Positions 15,383 to 24,968 are shown, numbered from the stretch's first letter. The stretch: 64,000 nucleotides of DNA from [Erwinia] mediterraneensis (GCF_900604315.1 NZ_LR026978.1:2432325-2496324), one strand, 5' to 3'. Notes: a model not told the origin generated them from the letters alone. A program made the numbers and translations.

Positions 15383-15583
15383 TTATGTGGCCTCCCAGGG
15401 ATCTTTTTCATCATCTTCGCTGTCATCGCGTTTTCTCGGGATTTCTCCCTCGCCGTTGACTGCATCGCCAGCGCCAGGATCATCTTCTTCATAAGGGTTG
15501 GGGGCGTCAGGAGCGTCTTCCGGTAATCCGTGTTTTTCATTGTCGTCCGGGTAAGGCTTGTTGTGATCGGGGCGGTCAGACAT
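15383..15583 (-). CDS. Small acidic Asp/Pro-rich protein, function unknown
   Basis: A 66-residue hydrophilic protein (MSDRPDHNKPYPDDNEKHG..., ending EDDEKDPWEAT), probably unstructured. GGGAGAAATTT precedes the ATG. A longer overlapping frame on the same strand is its shadow. Rich in Asp, Glu, Pro and Asn, like a linker or a stress-tolerance hydrophilin. No domain is recognised. It is monocistronic. Confidence 0.6.
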   Translation of the reverse strand: MSDRPDHNKPYPDDNEKHGLPEDAPDAPNPYEEDDPGAGDAVNGEGEIPRKRDDSEDDEKDPWEAT

Positions 15584-15772
15584 AAATTTCTCCCTTTGTT
15601 CTCATGTTGATGCCTTAAGTGTAGAAGAGGCAGCGATATCAGCGAGCAGGAATCTTTTATATGTGATGCAAAGCCTCGTCGGGAATCTTGCCGCATTTTT
15701 TCTCCGGTGTGCCAGGATTAAAAGTGTGGACATCCCACTGGACAGCCTCTTCAGCTATAAGGAGTTCTATTC

Positions 15773-16165
15773 ATGAAGAAAATGACACTACTCGCGCTCT
15801 CTGCGCTGTTAAGTTTCAGCGCTGTGGCTCAGCAGGGCGGCTTTAAGGGAGGCGAAGAGCCACCGCCACCGGCAAAACAGGACGCCGGTTACAAAGGCTC
15901 TGAGGATACCGGACAGGCCACCATTGCGGGCATTCGCGATGTGCGTGAAAACGCCTGGGTTACGCTGGAGGGGAATATTCTCAAAAAAGAGGGTGGCGAC
16001 CGTTATCAGTTCCGCGATAAAACCGGTACCATCAGCATCATCGCGCCGAAAAAAGTCTTTGACGGTAAAGAGTATGACTCACAGGACCTGGTGCGTATCA
16101 GCGGCAGCGTTACCGGCAAAGGCGACAATGTGACGGTTCATGTAAAAGAACTGGGTTCGCCATAA
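15773..16165 (+). CDS. YgiW/YdeI-family periplasmic OB-fold stress protein
   Basis: A 130-residue protein with a clear Sec signal peptide (MKKMTLLALSALLSFSAVAQQ, cleavage after AVA) and a bacterial OB-fold (BOF) domain: GIRDVRENAWVTLEGNILKK, YQFRDKTGTISI and PKKVFDGKEYDSQDLVRISG. YgiW and YdeI of E. coli and Salmonella help cells survive peroxide, metals and polymyxin in the periplasm. A 10-15 residue Gly/Pro/Glu linker precedes the domain. RBS AAGGAG lies about 10 bases before the start. I cannot decide which paralogue it is, so no symbol is given. Confidence 0.88.
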   Translation: MKKMTLLALSALLSFSAVAQQGGFKGGEEPPPPAKQDAGYKGSEDTGQATIAGIRDVRENAWVTLEGNILKKEGGDRYQFRDKTGTISIIAPKKVFDGKEYDSQDLVRISGSVTGKGDNVTVHVKELGSP

Positions 16166-16171
16166 CATCCC

Positions 16172-16197
16172 GACGAGGCATCTGCTGATGCCTCGTC
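16172..16197. terminator. Bidirectional hairpin between convergent genes
   Basis: GACGAGGCATC, loop TGCT, GATGCCTCGTC: a perfect 11-bp stem between the stops of the BOF-domain gene and dbpA. The T-tracts are poor in both directions. Confidence 0.55.
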
Positions 16198-16209
16198 AGC
16201 GCTTCCCGC

Positions 16210-17589
16210 TTATTTCAGCAGGATCGCCCGGCAACTTTTGCCTTTGATTTTCCCTTGTTTCAGCTTAATTAGCGCCGATTTCGCCTGATTCGCCGCAATA
16301 GCGACATACGCATGCGTTGGGGTCAGATCGATTTTGCCAATCTGATCGGCACTGAATCCCGCTTCGCCTGTCAGGGCGCCGAGAATATCACCGGGGCGAA
16401 TTTTCGCTTTGCGCCCGCCATCAATACACAACGTCATCATTGCTGCAGGCAGCGCCCTGACACTCTGTTTTTTCAGGGCTGTGCTGTCGCGCCAGGCCAG
16501 CGGTTGTTGCAGATAATCTTCCAGCGCATGGGCGCGCGCCATCTCATCCGGCGCAACAAAACTCACTGCTGCGCCTTGCTCACCGGCGCGTGCGGTACGT
16601 CCGATACGGTGCACATGCACTTCCGGATCGTAAGCAAGCTGAAAGTTAACCACCATCGCCAGTGATTTGATATCAAGACCACGCGCCGCCACGTCAGTGG
16701 CCACCAGTACGCGGCAGCTGCCGTTGGCGAAGCGGATTAACACACGGTCACGATCACGCTGCTCCAGATCGCCATGCAGCGGCAGGGCGCTGATCCCGCT
16801 CTGCTCCAGCGCGGCCGCAATCTCATCGCATTCACGACGCGTGTTGCAGAACACTACGCAGGAGGCGGGCTGCTGCTGGCTGAGCAGCGCAGTCAGCAGG
16901 GAGAGTTTGTCACGGCTGGCAACTTCATAAAAAGTTTGCGCAATCGCCGGCAGTTCGGTCACGGCTTCGGTGGTGATGGCTAAAGCATCACGCTGGAAAC
17001 GTTCGCTGATAGCAATAATGCCCTGCGGCCAGGTCGCGGAAAAAAGCAGCGTCTGACGGCGTTCCGGGGTGTAGCCGATAATAGCGTCCATATCATCCCG
17101 GAAGCCCATTTCCAGCATGCGATCGGCCTCATCCAGCACCAGAGTACGCAGACGGTTCAGATCCAGCGAGCTGCGCTTCAGATGGTCAAGGATACGGCCC
17201 GGCGTGCCCACCACGATATGCGGAGCGTGCACCAGCGAATCGCGCTGGGCAGAGATCGGCTGTCCGCCACACAGGGTGAGGATCTTAATATTGCGCGTAA
17301 AGCGCGCCAGACGTCGCAATTCATTGCTGACCTGGTCGGCCAGTTCGCGGGTGGGGCAGAGCACCAGTGCCTGAGTCTGGAACTGGCTGCTGTCAATCTG
17401 TTGCAGCACGCCAAGACCGAAGGCGGCGGTCTTTCCACTGCCGGTTTTCGCCTGGGCGCGTACGTCACGGCCTGCGAGAATCGCGGGTAATGCCGCAGCC
17501 TGAATGGGCGTCATGGCATCGAAGCCCATTTCGCGCAGGTTATCGAGCTGGCTGGCGGGGAGTTGCGTCAGGGTAGAAAAAGCGGTCAC
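16210..17589 (-). CDS. dbpA: ATP-dependent RNA helicase DbpA
   Basis: A 459-residue DEAD-box helicase that remodels 23S rRNA during large-subunit assembly. The motifs in order are: Q-motif region (TPIQ), motif I AKTGSGKT, GTPGRI, DEAD at LVLDEADRM, SAT, and HRIGRTARAG. The C-terminal about 75 residues (MTLCIDGGRKAKIRPGDILGALTGEAG) are the DbpA-type RNA-binding domain that recognises hairpin 92 of 23S rRNA. Length equals E. coli DbpA. It is transcribed alone. Confidence 0.95.
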   Translation of the reverse strand: MTAFSTLTQLPASQLDNLREMGFDAMTPIQAAALPAILAGRDVRAQAKTGSGKTAAFGLGVLQQIDSSQFQTQALVLCPTRELADQVSNELRRLARFTRNIKILTLCGGQPISAQRDSLVHAPHIVVGTPGRILDHLKRSSLDLNRLRTLVLDEADRMLEMGFRDDMDAIIGYTPERRQTLLFSATWPQGIIAISERFQRDALAITTEAVTELPAIAQTFYEVASRDKLSLLTALLSQQQPASCVVFCNTRRECDEIAAALEQSGISALPLHGDLEQRDRDRVLIRFANGSCRVLVATDVAARGLDIKSLAMVVNFQLAYDPEVHVHRIGRTARAGEQGAAVSFVAPDEMARAHALEDYLQQPLAWRDSTALKKQSVRALPAAMMTLCIDGGRKAKIRPGDILGALTGEAGFSADQIGKIDLTPTHAYVAIAANQAKSALIKLKQGKIKGKSCRAILLK

Positions 17590-17786
17590 AGGAAAATTCT
17601 CTAATCAGGCAGGGTTGCCGGCACAGTCTGGCAGAATGTTGGCGTCACGGCAATGTCCGGCGTGCCGGGCGCAAAAGGGTAAAATACGCACAGACACACT
17701 GCCCCTGAGGCTGCGGGCTAAGCGAGAAAAGAAAAGGCTGTCTATTCTGAAGAGAGCAAAAAAACTTTTTTATTCAGGAGGAAAAA

Positions 17787-17954
17787 ATGAAGTTCTTTTA
17801 TTTCGTTTCGCTGATCGCATCGGCAGGTTATTTGCTGGCCTTTTTACCCAAGCTCAGAACCCAGCGGGAGCCGGTAGCTTACTGGGGATGCTGGAGCTAT
17901 CTGGCGGCAAACGCGATCTTCTGGGCGATTTATGGCGTGCGCCACTATCTTTAA
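17787..17954 (+). CDS. Small two-segment inner-membrane protein
   Basis: An ATG at 17787 with AGGAGGAA just upstream opens 55 codons. The protein has a hydrophobic N-terminal segment (FFYFVSLIASAGYLLAFL), a basic turn (KLRTQREP) and a second hydrophobic segment (YLAANAIFWAIYGV), so it is probably an inner-membrane hairpin protein. It is followed after 52 bases by a hydrophilic gene with its own GGAGG and may be co-transcribed with it. A longer overlapping frame in another phase covers the same bases but has no start signal. Confidence 0.75.
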   Translation: MKFFYFVSLIASAGYLLAFLPKLRTQREPVAYWGCWSYLAANAIFWAIYGVRHYL

Positions 17955-18006
17955 TGGGTTTCTGGGGGCGGCACTGGCCGCGCCAGGCGGATAATACGGA
18001 GGAAGC

Positions 18007-18354
18007 ATGGCAGAAAATAATCGGGACCTGATGCCTTACCGGCTGTTTTATTGTGATGACAGGCTGTTGGTACAGAACATTGATGGTCATCTGATTGATA
18101 TCGGTGGCGCGACGCAGCAGCAGGGGAGGTACCACTGGCAGCTGGACGGCAACGATGAACAGGGCGAGCAGAGCGCCTCGGTGCAGGCAATGCTGCAGGA
18201 GGTGGAACAACACCTGAGCTTTCTGTTTCTGGATGGCCAGTTCACCAGCTTACCCGATCTCAGCGAGCAGTTTGCCGATCGACTGGAGGATGTGCCTTCA
18301 CGTGAAATCAGGCTGCATGAGTTGAGCGATGATGATGAACAGGAGATACGCTAA
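18007..18354 (+). CDS. Unrecognised acidic 115-residue protein
   Basis: GGAGGAAGC precedes the ATG. The first half has beta-type patterns (YRLFYCDDRLLVQNIDGHLIDIGG) and the C-terminal half is helical and acidic, ending in an Asp/Glu cluster (LSDDDEQEIR). There is no signal peptide or membrane segment. It lies downstream of the small membrane protein. The antisense frames over it look like shadows. Function unknown. Confidence 0.7.
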   Translation: MAENNRDLMPYRLFYCDDRLLVQNIDGHLIDIGGATQQQGRYHWQLDGNDEQGEQSASVQAMLQEVEQHLSFLFLDGQFTSLPDLSEQFADRLEDVPSREIRLHELSDDDEQEIR

Positions 18355-18390
18355 AGGCAGGACGGCGTCGCTGCGCGACGCCGCATTAAC

Positions 18391-19248
18391 TCAGATAAAG
18401 GCAACGCCACCGGTGACCGCCAGGGTCGAACCGGACATGTAGCTGCCCTCATCGCTGGCCAGCAGCACATAAGCCGGCGCCAGCTCTGCCGGTTGGCCCA
18501 CGCGCTGCAACGGCACTTCGCTGCCGAGGTTTTTAACCTGTTCAGCAGGCATGGTGGCCGGGATCAGTGGCGTCCAGATGGGGCCTGGCGCAACGACATT
18601 GGAGCGAATGCCTTTTTCTGCCAGCAGGGCGGCCAGACTGCCAGAAAAATTGACGATCGCCGCTTTGGTGGCGGAATAAGCAAGCAGTTTCGGCTTGGGC
18701 TGATCCGCATTGATTGAGGCCGTACTGATAATGGCGCTGCCCGCTGGCATGTGTGGTACTGCCGCTTTGCAGAGATAAAACATGCCATAGAGATTGGTTT
18801 TCATTGTGCGGTCAAACTCTTCATCGCTGATCTCATCCAGCGACTCACGGACCATCTGATACGCGGCGTTATTCACCAGAATATCGATTTGACCAAAAGC
18901 ATCGACGGCCTGCTGCACGATATGCCGACAATGGGCCGCATCCGAGATATCACCTGCAACCAGTACCGCTTTCTGGCCCGCCTTTTCCACCAGGCGCGCG
19001 GTATCCTGGGCATCTTCATGCTCGTTCAGATAGGAAATCAGCACATCCGCGCCTTCACGCGCATAGGCGATAGCCACCGCACGGCCAATACCGGAGTCGC
19101 CGCCAGTAATAATGGCTTTTTTACCCTGCAGGCGACCGGATCCTTTATAGCTGTTTTCGCCGTGATCGGGTCTGGGTTCCATATCAAAAAAGGAACCGGG
19201 CGGCGTCTGTTGCTGTTCAGGTTGTGGTGGAGTGGGGCGTGAAGTCAT
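18391..19248 (-). CDS. Short-chain dehydrogenase/reductase with N-terminal Pro/Gln extension
   Basis: A 285-residue classical SDR oxidoreductase. After a 35-residue Pro/Gln-rich N-terminal extension come the cofactor motif TGGDSGIG (TGxxxGxG), NNAA, the catalytic Ser in STASIN, YSATK (Tyr and Lys) and PGPIWTPL. The extension and overall layout match the YghA/YhdF-type and GsiB-associated general-stress SDRs found in enterobacteria and bacilli. It probably uses NAD(P)H; the substrate is unknown. It is a single gene. Confidence 0.88.
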   Translation of the reverse strand: MTSRPTPPQPEQQQTPPGSFFDMEPRPDHGENSYKGSGRLQGKKAIITGGDSGIGRAVAIAYAREGADVLISYLNEHEDAQDTARLVEKAGQKAVLVAGDISDAAHCRHIVQQAVDAFGQIDILVNNAAYQMVRESLDEISDEEFDRTMKTNLYGMFYLCKAAVPHMPAGSAIISTASINADQPKPKLLAYSATKAAIVNFSGSLAALLAEKGIRSNVVAPGPIWTPLIPATMPAEQVKNLGSEVPLQRVGQPAELAPAYVLLASDEGSYMSGSTLAVTGGVAFI

Positions 19249-19659
19249 AGCGATTCTCCTGACAGAGGGCTGGCATCAACACCAGCAGAATAATAACCGG
19301 GGAAAAACAGGTCATAAGCCGGACATCGCGGTCCGTTGCGCTGTTTCCCTTAAAAACGTGAGCATTGAGTATAGTTGAGGATTGCTGATCGGGCCGAAGA
19401 CGCCCGATGAATGGCAGGAGAATATGCTGCGCTTAACCCCGATCGGCAGTCAAAGCAGAATAAAAGCAGGATTATTTTTAAAACTGTCGCTGTTTAATAT
19501 TTAAACATGTTTTATTATAAGGTTTATCTGATAAATTCCGTGCTGGTATCCCGGAAATACCGGGGAAGAGTTTGCCACAACAAAGTAAAATTTGAGTTAA
19601 ATTTGCGACATATTGTGCGCAAGTCACATATTAAAACTACCCGTTTAGAGGTAAATTCT
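19249..19659. other. Intergenic region, no gene seen
   Basis: This 410-base gap separates the SDR start from a small connector-like gene. An open frame runs through 19507-19659 but lacks a binding site and is AT-rich, so I treat it as the leader of the gene at 19660. It probably holds two divergent promoters. Confidence 0.5.
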
Positions 19660-19881
19660 TTGAATACGATCAACCAGGGATCAAATGAAGATGTGCTGAA
19701 AATCGTTGGCCGCGCCGTGTTGACCTTACACGTCCACGGTGAAGCTTTATCTGCGGATAAAGTGGTGTCGATGATTGAATGCTATGCGGAAAAGGAGCCC
19801 GTGAATATCGAAACCCAACGGCTGTACGCATTGGCGATAGAAATGATGTCCTCTGAGCTCATCACTTCCGATATTATGTAA
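19660..19881 (+). CDS. Small helical protein of the YmgB/YcgZ connector kind (tentative)
   Basis: A 73-residue protein. The best start is a TTG at 19660, which has AGAGG 8 bases upstream. The translation then begins MNTINQGSNEDVLKIVGRAV, giving a length and helical pattern like those of YcgZ, YmgA and AriR (an ILxxL-type helix, a helix with LSADKVVSMIE, and a third with QRLYALAIEMM). Sequence identity is low and the family call is uncertain. A longer in-frame start at 19507 would add 51 basic residues and is not supported. A good terminator follows at 19930. Confidence 0.5.
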   Translation: MNTINQGSNEDVLKIVGRAVLTLHVHGEALSADKVVSMIECYAEKEPVNIETQRLYALAIEMMSSELITSDIM

Positions 19882-19929
19882 TGCCCCCGCAGTCACGGCG
19901 CCCTGTGCGCCTGCTCTGATACGTGACGA

Positions 19930-19953
19930 AAGCCTCCCTGCGGAGGCTTTTTT
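19930..19953 (+). terminator. Rho-independent terminator
   Basis: AAGCCTCC-CTGC-GGAGGCTT with a TTTTTT tail, 48 bases after the small helical gene. Confidence 0.92.
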
Positions 19954-20005
19954 GATCGTGCTGGAATATCACGTTTGCACTCCGCTTCTGTCTGGATCTG
20001 TAATG

Positions 20006-20016
20006 TGGTCCTACCA
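20006..20016 (+). promoter_or_regulatory. LldR operator O1
   Basis: The TGGTCCTACCA dyad is followed by ATTA. The same 11 bases occur in reverse orientation at 20133. In E. coli LldR binds two such sites flanking the lldP promoter and switches between repression and activation on lactate. Confidence 0.75.
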
Positions 20017-20132
20017 ATTAAGACCAGATTTTACCACTGACTCACATAATGGTGATAATTCCTGACAATTATGTTGCATGCTCATAACATGAGGTTAACT
20101 ATCTCAGACCAGCAAACCCGCCAGCCCCTTTT

Positions 20133-20143
20133 TGGTAGGACCA
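20133..20143 (+). promoter_or_regulatory. LldR operator O2
   Basis: TGGTAGGACCA is the exact reverse complement of the dyad at 20006, centre-to-centre distance 127 bases. It lies about 100 bases upstream of lldP, so the promoter should sit between the two sites. Confidence 0.75.
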
Positions 20144-20244
20144 ATTAGCGGAGGGCGGGGTGCAACGCGCGATGTTGCAGAAGCTTATCGCTCAGCCTGC
20201 TGCGTCGTTGCTGCCACAAATATCGATACTCTGGAGAGCATGCC

Positions 20245-21900
20245 ATGCAGGTCTGGCAACAAAATTACGATCCGCTGAACAACATCTGGCTGTCCAGCCT
20301 GATAGCGGTGATCCCGATTGTATTTTTCTTTTTCGCCCTGATTAAGCTCAAGCTGAAAGGGTATCAGGCAGGCACCATCACCGTGGTGCTGGCGCTGCTG
20401 GTGGCGCTGCTGCTGTATGGCATGCCTGTCGGACAGGCCCTTGCCTCGGTGGTCTACGGCTTTCTTTACGGGCTGTGGCCGATTGCGTGGATCATCATTG
20501 CGGCCGTCTTCGTCTATAAAATTTCCGTAAAAACCGGGCAGTTTGAAATTATCCGCGCCTCTATTCTTTCCATCACCCCTGACCAACGTTTACAGATGCT
20601 GATTGTCGGCTTCTCGTTTGGTGCCTTTCTGGAAGGGGCTGCCGGATTTGGCGCGCCGGTGGCGATTACCGCTGCACTGCTGGTCGGACTGGGCTTTAAA
20701 CCGCTCTATGCCGCCGGATTGTGTCTGATCGTCAATACCGCGCCGGTCGCCTTTGGCGCGATGGGGATTCCAATTATTGTTGCCGGGCAAGTCACTGGCA
20801 TCGACAGTTTCCTGATTGGTCAGATGGCGGGTCGTCAGCTGCCGTTCCTGACGCTGATTGTTCTGTTCTGGATCATGGCCATCATGGATGGCTGGCGCGG
20901 CATTAAAGAGACCTGGCCCGCAGTGCTGGTTGCCGGTAGCTCTTTTGCTATTGCGCAATACCTCAGTTCTAACTTCCTCGGCCCGGAACTGCCGGACATT
21001 ATCTCCTCACTGGCCTCGTTAGTCTGTCTGACACTGTTCCTGCGTCGCTGGAAGCCGGTACGTATTTTCCGCTTCAACGATCTCTCCGCCTCTGTGGTAG
21101 ACCAGACGCTGGAGCGCAAGCAATACAGCCTCTGGCAGATTGTGCGCGCCTGGATGCCGTTCCTGTTTCTGACGGCGACCGTGACAATCTGGAGTATTCC
21201 GCCGTTTAAAGCTTTGTTCGCCAAAGGTGGCGCGCTGAGCGACTGGGTATTCAGCGTACCTGTGCCCTGGCTGAACGATCTGGTGGCGCGTATGCCGCCA
21301 GTCGTTGGCGAGGCTACGTCGTATCCGGCGCTGTTTAAACTGGATCTGGTCTCGGCGACCGGTACAGCAATTATCGTGGCTGCCGTGATGTCCGTGATCT
21401 TCCTGCGCATGAAGCCTAAAGCCGCAGCAGAAACCTTCAGCGAAACCCTGAAAGAACTGGCGATGCCGATCTATTCCATCGGTATGGTGCTCGCCTTCGC
21501 CTTTATCTCTAACTACTCCGGGCTCTCTGCCACCCTGGCGCTGGCGCTGGCGCATACAGGGAGCGCGTTTACCTTCTTCTCGCCGTTCCTTGGCTGGTTG
21601 GGGGTTTTCCTGACCGGATCCGATACCTCATCGAACGCGCTTTTTGCCGCGCTGCAGGCCACCACCGCGCAGCAGATTGGGGTTTCCGATGTCCTGCTGG
21701 TAGCGGCGAATACCACTGGCGGCGTTACCGGCAAAATGATCTCGCCACAGTCGATCGCCATTGCCTGTGCGGCGGTTGGACTGGTGGGTAAAGAGTCCGA
21801 TCTGTTCCGTTTTACCGTGAAACATAGTCTGATCTTTACCTGTATGGTAGGTATTATCACCACCCTGCAGGCTTATGTTCTTACCTGGATGATCCCATGA
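20245..21900 (+). CDS. lldP: L-lactate permease
   Basis: A 551-residue inner-membrane lactate/glycolate:proton symporter with about 12-14 membrane segments. The sequence follows E. coli LldP throughout ([20 protein letters not shown] at the start; the conserved [16 protein letters not shown] block and the C-terminal [13 protein letters not shown] block). First gene of lldPRD; its TGA overlaps the ATG of lldR. GGAGAG precedes the start. Expression should respond to L-lactate through LldR and to oxygen through ArcA in known relatives. Confidence 0.96.
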   Translation: MQVWQQNYDPLNNIWLSSLIAVIPIVFFFFALIKLKLKGYQAGTITVVLALLVALLLYGMPVGQALASVVYGFLYGLWPIAWIIIAAVFVYKISVKTGQFEIIRASILSITPDQRLQMLIVGFSFGAFLEGAAGFGAPVAITAALLVGLGFKPLYAAGLCLIVNTAPVAFGAMGIPIIVAGQVTGIDSFLIGQMAGRQLPFLTLIVLFWIMAIMDGWRGIKETWPAVLVAGSSFAIAQYLSSNFLGPELPDIISSLASLVCLTLFLRRWKPVRIFRFNDLSASVVDQTLERKQYSLWQIVRAWMPFLFLTATVTIWSIPPFKALFAKGGALSDWVFSVPVPWLNDLVARMPPVVGEATSYPALFKLDLVSATGTAIIVAAVMSVIFLRMKPKAAAETFSETLKELAMPIYSIGMVLAFAFISNYSGLSATLALALAHTGSAFTFFSPFLGWLGVFLTGSDTSSNALFAALQATTAQQIGVSDVLLVAANTTGGVTGKMISPQSIAIACAAVGLVGKESDLFRFTVKHSLIFTCMVGIITTLQAYVLTWMIP

Positions 21901-22682
21901 CACAACCGAGTTACCGTCTGGCCGATCAGCTGGTAGTACGGCTGAAAAGCCTGATTACAGAACGCAAACTGGAGGCGGGTATGCGTTTACCCGCTGAGCG
22001 GCAACTGGCGGTAGAGCTGGGCGTCTCCCGCTCCTCGCTGCGTGAAGCCATCCAGCAGCTGATCAGCGCCGGCGTGCTGATCAGTCGCCGTGGTGGCGGT
22101 ACCTGGGTACGTCAGCAGATAGAGCCCTGGTCGGAGCAGCGCATCGTACAACCGATGCGGTTGCTGCTGGCGGAAGATCCTGATTATCGCTATGACATTC
22201 TGGAAGCGCGCCACGCCATTGAGGCGAGTACCGCCTGGTATGCGGCGCTGCGGGCGACTGAGGCGGACAAAGAGAAGCTGCAGTACGCGTTTGACGCCAC
22301 GCTGAAGCTGAAAGAGAGCGATGACCCCAACCTCGCGGCGCAGGCCGATGTGCGTTTTCACCTCGCCATCGCCGAAGCCTCCCACAACCTGGTGCTGCTG
22401 CAAACCATGCGCGGCTTTTTCGATCTGCTGCAATCTTCCGTGATGCAGAGTCGTCAGCGTATGTACAGCCAGCCCGCCATTTTTGTTCTCCTGACAGAGC
22501 AGCATCATGCGCTGCTGCAGGCGATTCTGGCAGGCGATGCCGTGCAGGCACGTAAAGCGGTCATGAACCATCTGGGGTTTGTGCACGCCACCATGAAAAG
22601 CCAGCATGAAGATGAAGCCCGACAGGCGCGTATCAGCCGTCTGCCAGGAAATGATTTGGATAACAGCAAGGAAAATGAGTGA
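21897..22682 (+). CDS. lldR: GntR/FadR-type lactate-responsive regulator LldR
   Basis: A 261-residue regulator. The winged helix-turn-helix is at about residues 8-72 ([26 protein letters not shown]) and an FCD ligand-binding domain at about 90-235 (the ARHAIE segment and the [11 protein letters not shown] motif with metal-ligand His residues). It controls the lactate operon in which it lies. Translational overlaps with lldP (ATGA) and with lldD indicate one transcript. The two palindromes upstream of lldP are its likely targets. Confidence 0.95.
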   Translation: MTQPSYRLADQLVVRLKSLITERKLEAGMRLPAERQLAVELGVSRSSLREAIQQLISAGVLISRRGGGTWVRQQIEPWSEQRIVQPMRLLLAEDPDYRYDILEARHAIEASTAWYAALRATEADKEKLQYAFDATLKLKESDDPNLAAQADVRFHLAIAEASHNLVLLQTMRGFFDLLQSSVMQSRQRMYSQPAIFVLLTEQHHALLQAILAGDAVQARKAVMNHLGFVHATMKSQHEDEARQARISRLPGNDLDNSKENE

Positions 22683-23866
22683 TGATTATTTCAGCTGCAA
22701 GTGATTACCGCGCCGCGGCACAACGTATTCTGCCGCCATTTCTGTTTCACTACATCGACGGCGGGGCCTACGCAGAATATACGCTGAAGCGTAACGTTGA
22801 GGATCTCTCTCAGGTGGCGCTGCGCCAGCGTGTGCTGAAGAACATGTCCGATCTGAGTCTGGAAACCAAACTGTTTGATGAAACTCTGTCGATGCCGGTA
22901 GCGCTGGCACCGGTTGGCCTGTGCGGCATGTATGCCCGCCGTGGCGAAGTGCAGGCGGCCCGTGCAGCCGCGCTGAAGGGGATCCCCTTTACGCTCTCCA
23001 CCGTGTCGGTCTGCCCGATTGAAGAAGTGGCGCCCGCCATTAACCGCCCCATGTGGTTTCAGCTCTATGTGCTGCGCGATCGCGGCTTTATGCGCAATGC
23101 GCTGGAGCGCGCCAAAGCGGCGGGCTGCTCTACGCTGGTGTTTACCGTGGATATGCCCACCCCCGGCGCGCGCTATCGCGATGCGCACTCAGGCATGAGC
23201 GGGGTCAATGCCGCGATGCGCCGCTACCTGCAGGCGGTTACCCATCCGCAGTGGGCCTGGGATGTTGGCCTGAATGGTCGTCCCCATGATCTCGGCAATA
23301 TCTCCGCCTATCTTGGCAAACCGACCGGGCTGGAAGATTACATTGGCTGGCTGGCGAATAACTTCGACCCGTCCATCTCGTGGAAAGACCTGGAGTGGAT
23401 CCGCGAATTCTGGGATGGCCCGATGGTGATCAAAGGCATTCTGGATCCCGAAGATGCACGTGACGCGGTGCGCTTTGGCGCTGACGGCATTGTGGTCTCT
23501 AACCATGGCGGCCGCCAGCTTGACGGCGTGCTTTCGTCGGCGCGTGCGCTGCCCGCCATTGCCGATGCGGTGAAAGGCGATATCGCCATTCTCGCCGACA
23601 GCGGCATTCGTAATGGCCTTGACGTGGTGCGCATGATCGCACTGGGTGCCGATTGCGTGTTGCTGGGACGCGCTTTCCTCTATGCGCTGGCAACACACGG
23701 TCAGCATGGGGTAGAGAATCTGCTGAACCTGATTGAAAAAGAGATGCGTGTGGCGATGACCCTGACTGGTGCCAAATCCATCAGCGAAATTACCCCCGAT
23801 TTGCTGGTGCAGGCCAATACGGTGCTGCAGGGAGAGATGCCGCTGCGTCCGCGTGCAGTAGGCTGA
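22682..23866 (+). CDS. lldD: L-lactate dehydrogenase, FMN-dependent (membrane-associated)
   Basis: A 394-residue alpha-hydroxy-acid oxidase-type enzyme that oxidises L-lactate to pyruvate and passes electrons to the quinone pool. It is nearly identical in pattern to E. coli Lld[19 protein letters not shown], the substrate and FMN contacts in QLYVLRDRG and [11 protein letters not shown], the catalytic His in [11 protein letters not shown], and [14 protein letters not shown] for FMN phosphate. A GTG precedes the ATG by one codon; the ATG at 22682 overlaps the lldR stop and matches the E. coli start. The C-terminus is 2 residues shorter. Confidence 0.97.
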   Translation: MIISAASDYRAAAQRILPPFLFHYIDGGAYAEYTLKRNVEDLSQVALRQRVLKNMSDLSLETKLFDETLSMPVALAPVGLCGMYARRGEVQAARAAALKGIPFTLSTVSVCPIEEVAPAINRPMWFQLYVLRDRGFMRNALERAKAAGCSTLVFTVDMPTPGARYRDAHSGMSGVNAAMRRYLQAVTHPQWAWDVGLNGRPHDLGNISAYLGKPTGLEDYIGWLANNFDPSISWKDLEWIREFWDGPMVIKGILDPEDARDAVRFGADGIVVSNHGGRQLDGVLSSARALPAIADAVKGDIAILADSGIRNGLDVVRMIALGADCVLLGRAFLYALATHGQHGVENLLNLIEKEMRVAMTLTGAKSISEITPDLLVQANTVLQGEMPLRPRAVG

Positions 23867-23925
23867 TCACTGGCTGCGTCAGGGTTGTCTATACTTAGGC
23901 TCTCTTTACTGACTGGAGGGATAAG

Positions 23926-24354
23926 ATGACCATTCATAAGAAAGGCTCGGCACACTGGGAAGGCGACATCAAGGGTAAAGGTACCGTATCAACAGAAAGC
24001 GGCGTCCTGAATCAGCAGGCGTACGGTTTTAACACCCGTTTCGAAGGGGAAAAGGGCACTAACCCGGAGGAGCTGATTGGGGCGGCGCATGCGGCCTGCT
24101 TCTCTATGGCGCTGTCGCTGATGCTGGGGCAGGAAGGATTTAAAGCCAACAGTATAGACACCACCGCCGATGTTTCGCTGGATAAACAAGACGAAGGTTT
24201 TGCTATTACCAAAATAGCGCTGACCAGTCAGGTCAACGTCCCGGGTATTGACAGCATGACCTTTGACGAGATTATTAATAAGGCGAAAGCGGGCTGTCCG
24301 GTCTCTCAGGTGCTCAACGCGGAAATTACCCTGAATTACAAGCTGGAAAGTTGA
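23926..24354 (+). CDS. osmC: Peroxiredoxin-like osmotically inducible protein OsmC
   Basis: A 142-residue thiol peroxidase of organic hydroperoxides. The two reactive Cys are in AACFSMAL (about residue 59) and GCPVSQVL (about 125), in the OsmC spacing. The N-terminus (MTIHKKGSAHWEGDIKGKGTVS) matches E. coli OsmC. GGAGGG precedes the ATG. In relatives it is induced by osmotic stress through RcsB, NhaR and RpoS; a clear Rcs box was not identified. A terminator follows. Confidence 0.95.
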   Translation: MTIHKKGSAHWEGDIKGKGTVSTESGVLNQQAYGFNTRFEGEKGTNPEELIGAAHAACFSMALSLMLGQEGFKANSIDTTADVSLDKQDEGFAITKIALTSQVNVPGIDSMTFDEIINKAKAGCPVSQVLNAEITLNYKLES

Positions 24355-24413
24355 CTCATCGGCGCGTACGGTTTGATCCGCGCGCCAGCCTGCAAGGCCA
24401 CACCTCATGCTAC

Positions 24414-24437
24414 GATGCGCCGTCCGGCGCATCTTTT
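24414..24437 (+). terminator. Rho-independent terminator of osmC
   Basis: GATGCGCC-GTCC-GGCGCATC followed by TTTT, 60 bases beyond the osmC stop. Confidence 0.85.
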
Positions 24438-24458
24438 CATGGCTTCTGCAATGCACAC

Positions 24459-24689
24459 TCAGGCGTAAGCGTTTTCCTGACGGCGTACGCGCACATCGCT
24501 TTTGGCGACGCGATACGCTTTGCGGGGATCGCCCACGACAAATTCGAAGGTAGGGGAATAGTAAAAGGGTAACCAGCCGCCGTAGCCGCTCTCCCACTCC
24601 CAGCGCACCGGACAAGGCCAGAGAATACCATCATACAAAATGTAATAGACCCAGCGACCGTGAGGGCGACGGGGTTTGGATGTTTTCAT
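24459..24689 (-). CDS. Unrecognised aromatic-rich small protein
   Basis: A 76-residue protein from the ATG at 24689 (a GTG at 24698 is also possible). The centre is strikingly aromatic (WVYYILYDGILWPCPVRWEWE, then GWLPFYYSP), and both ends are basic. There is no signal peptide. The Shine-Dalgarno sequence is weak. I do not recognise the family. The composition argues for a real folded domain rather than a chance frame. Confidence 0.55.
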   Translation of the reverse strand: MKTSKPRRPHGRWVYYILYDGILWPCPVRWEWESGYGGWLPFYYSPTFEFVVGDPRKAYRVAKSDVRVRRQENAYA

Positions 24690-24797
24690 AGGAATCACAA
24701 CAGTGAAGGTGAAAAACAGCTTATATTTTGAACGCTATGGTGCCAGGTTGCAACTTTTGCGCATGCTTTCCTGGCGAATCGGTAACAAAAGGCGCGC

Positions 24798-24968
24798 TCA
24801 GCGGTGCACTTCGCCGCAGATCAACACCACGTTAGGGCGTACTTTATAAATACGGTCGGCCATGGTCTCGCAGGCCGCCTTGTCAGGGTAAATGCGTTCC
24901 GATACTGGCAGAGCCTCGCAGGCGTCATAGCCGCACGCACTCACTAATAATACAAAACCAATCAGCAT
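24798..24968 (-). CDS. Small exported Cys-rich protein or lipoprotein
   Basis: A 56-residue product from the ATG at 24968, which has AGGAG 9 bases upstream; the longer frame to 25097 is not supported. The N-terminus MLIGFVLLVSACGYDACEALP is hydrophobic with a lipobox-like LVSAC but lacks a basic n-region. Three more Cys follow (about residues 17, 33 and 51), suggesting disulphides in the periplasm. The patterned motif ERIYPDKAACETMADRI could be a small helical domain. Function unknown. Confidence 0.6.
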   Translation of the reverse strand: MLIGFVLLVSACGYDACEALPVSERIYPDKAACETMADRIYKVRPNVVLICGEVHR

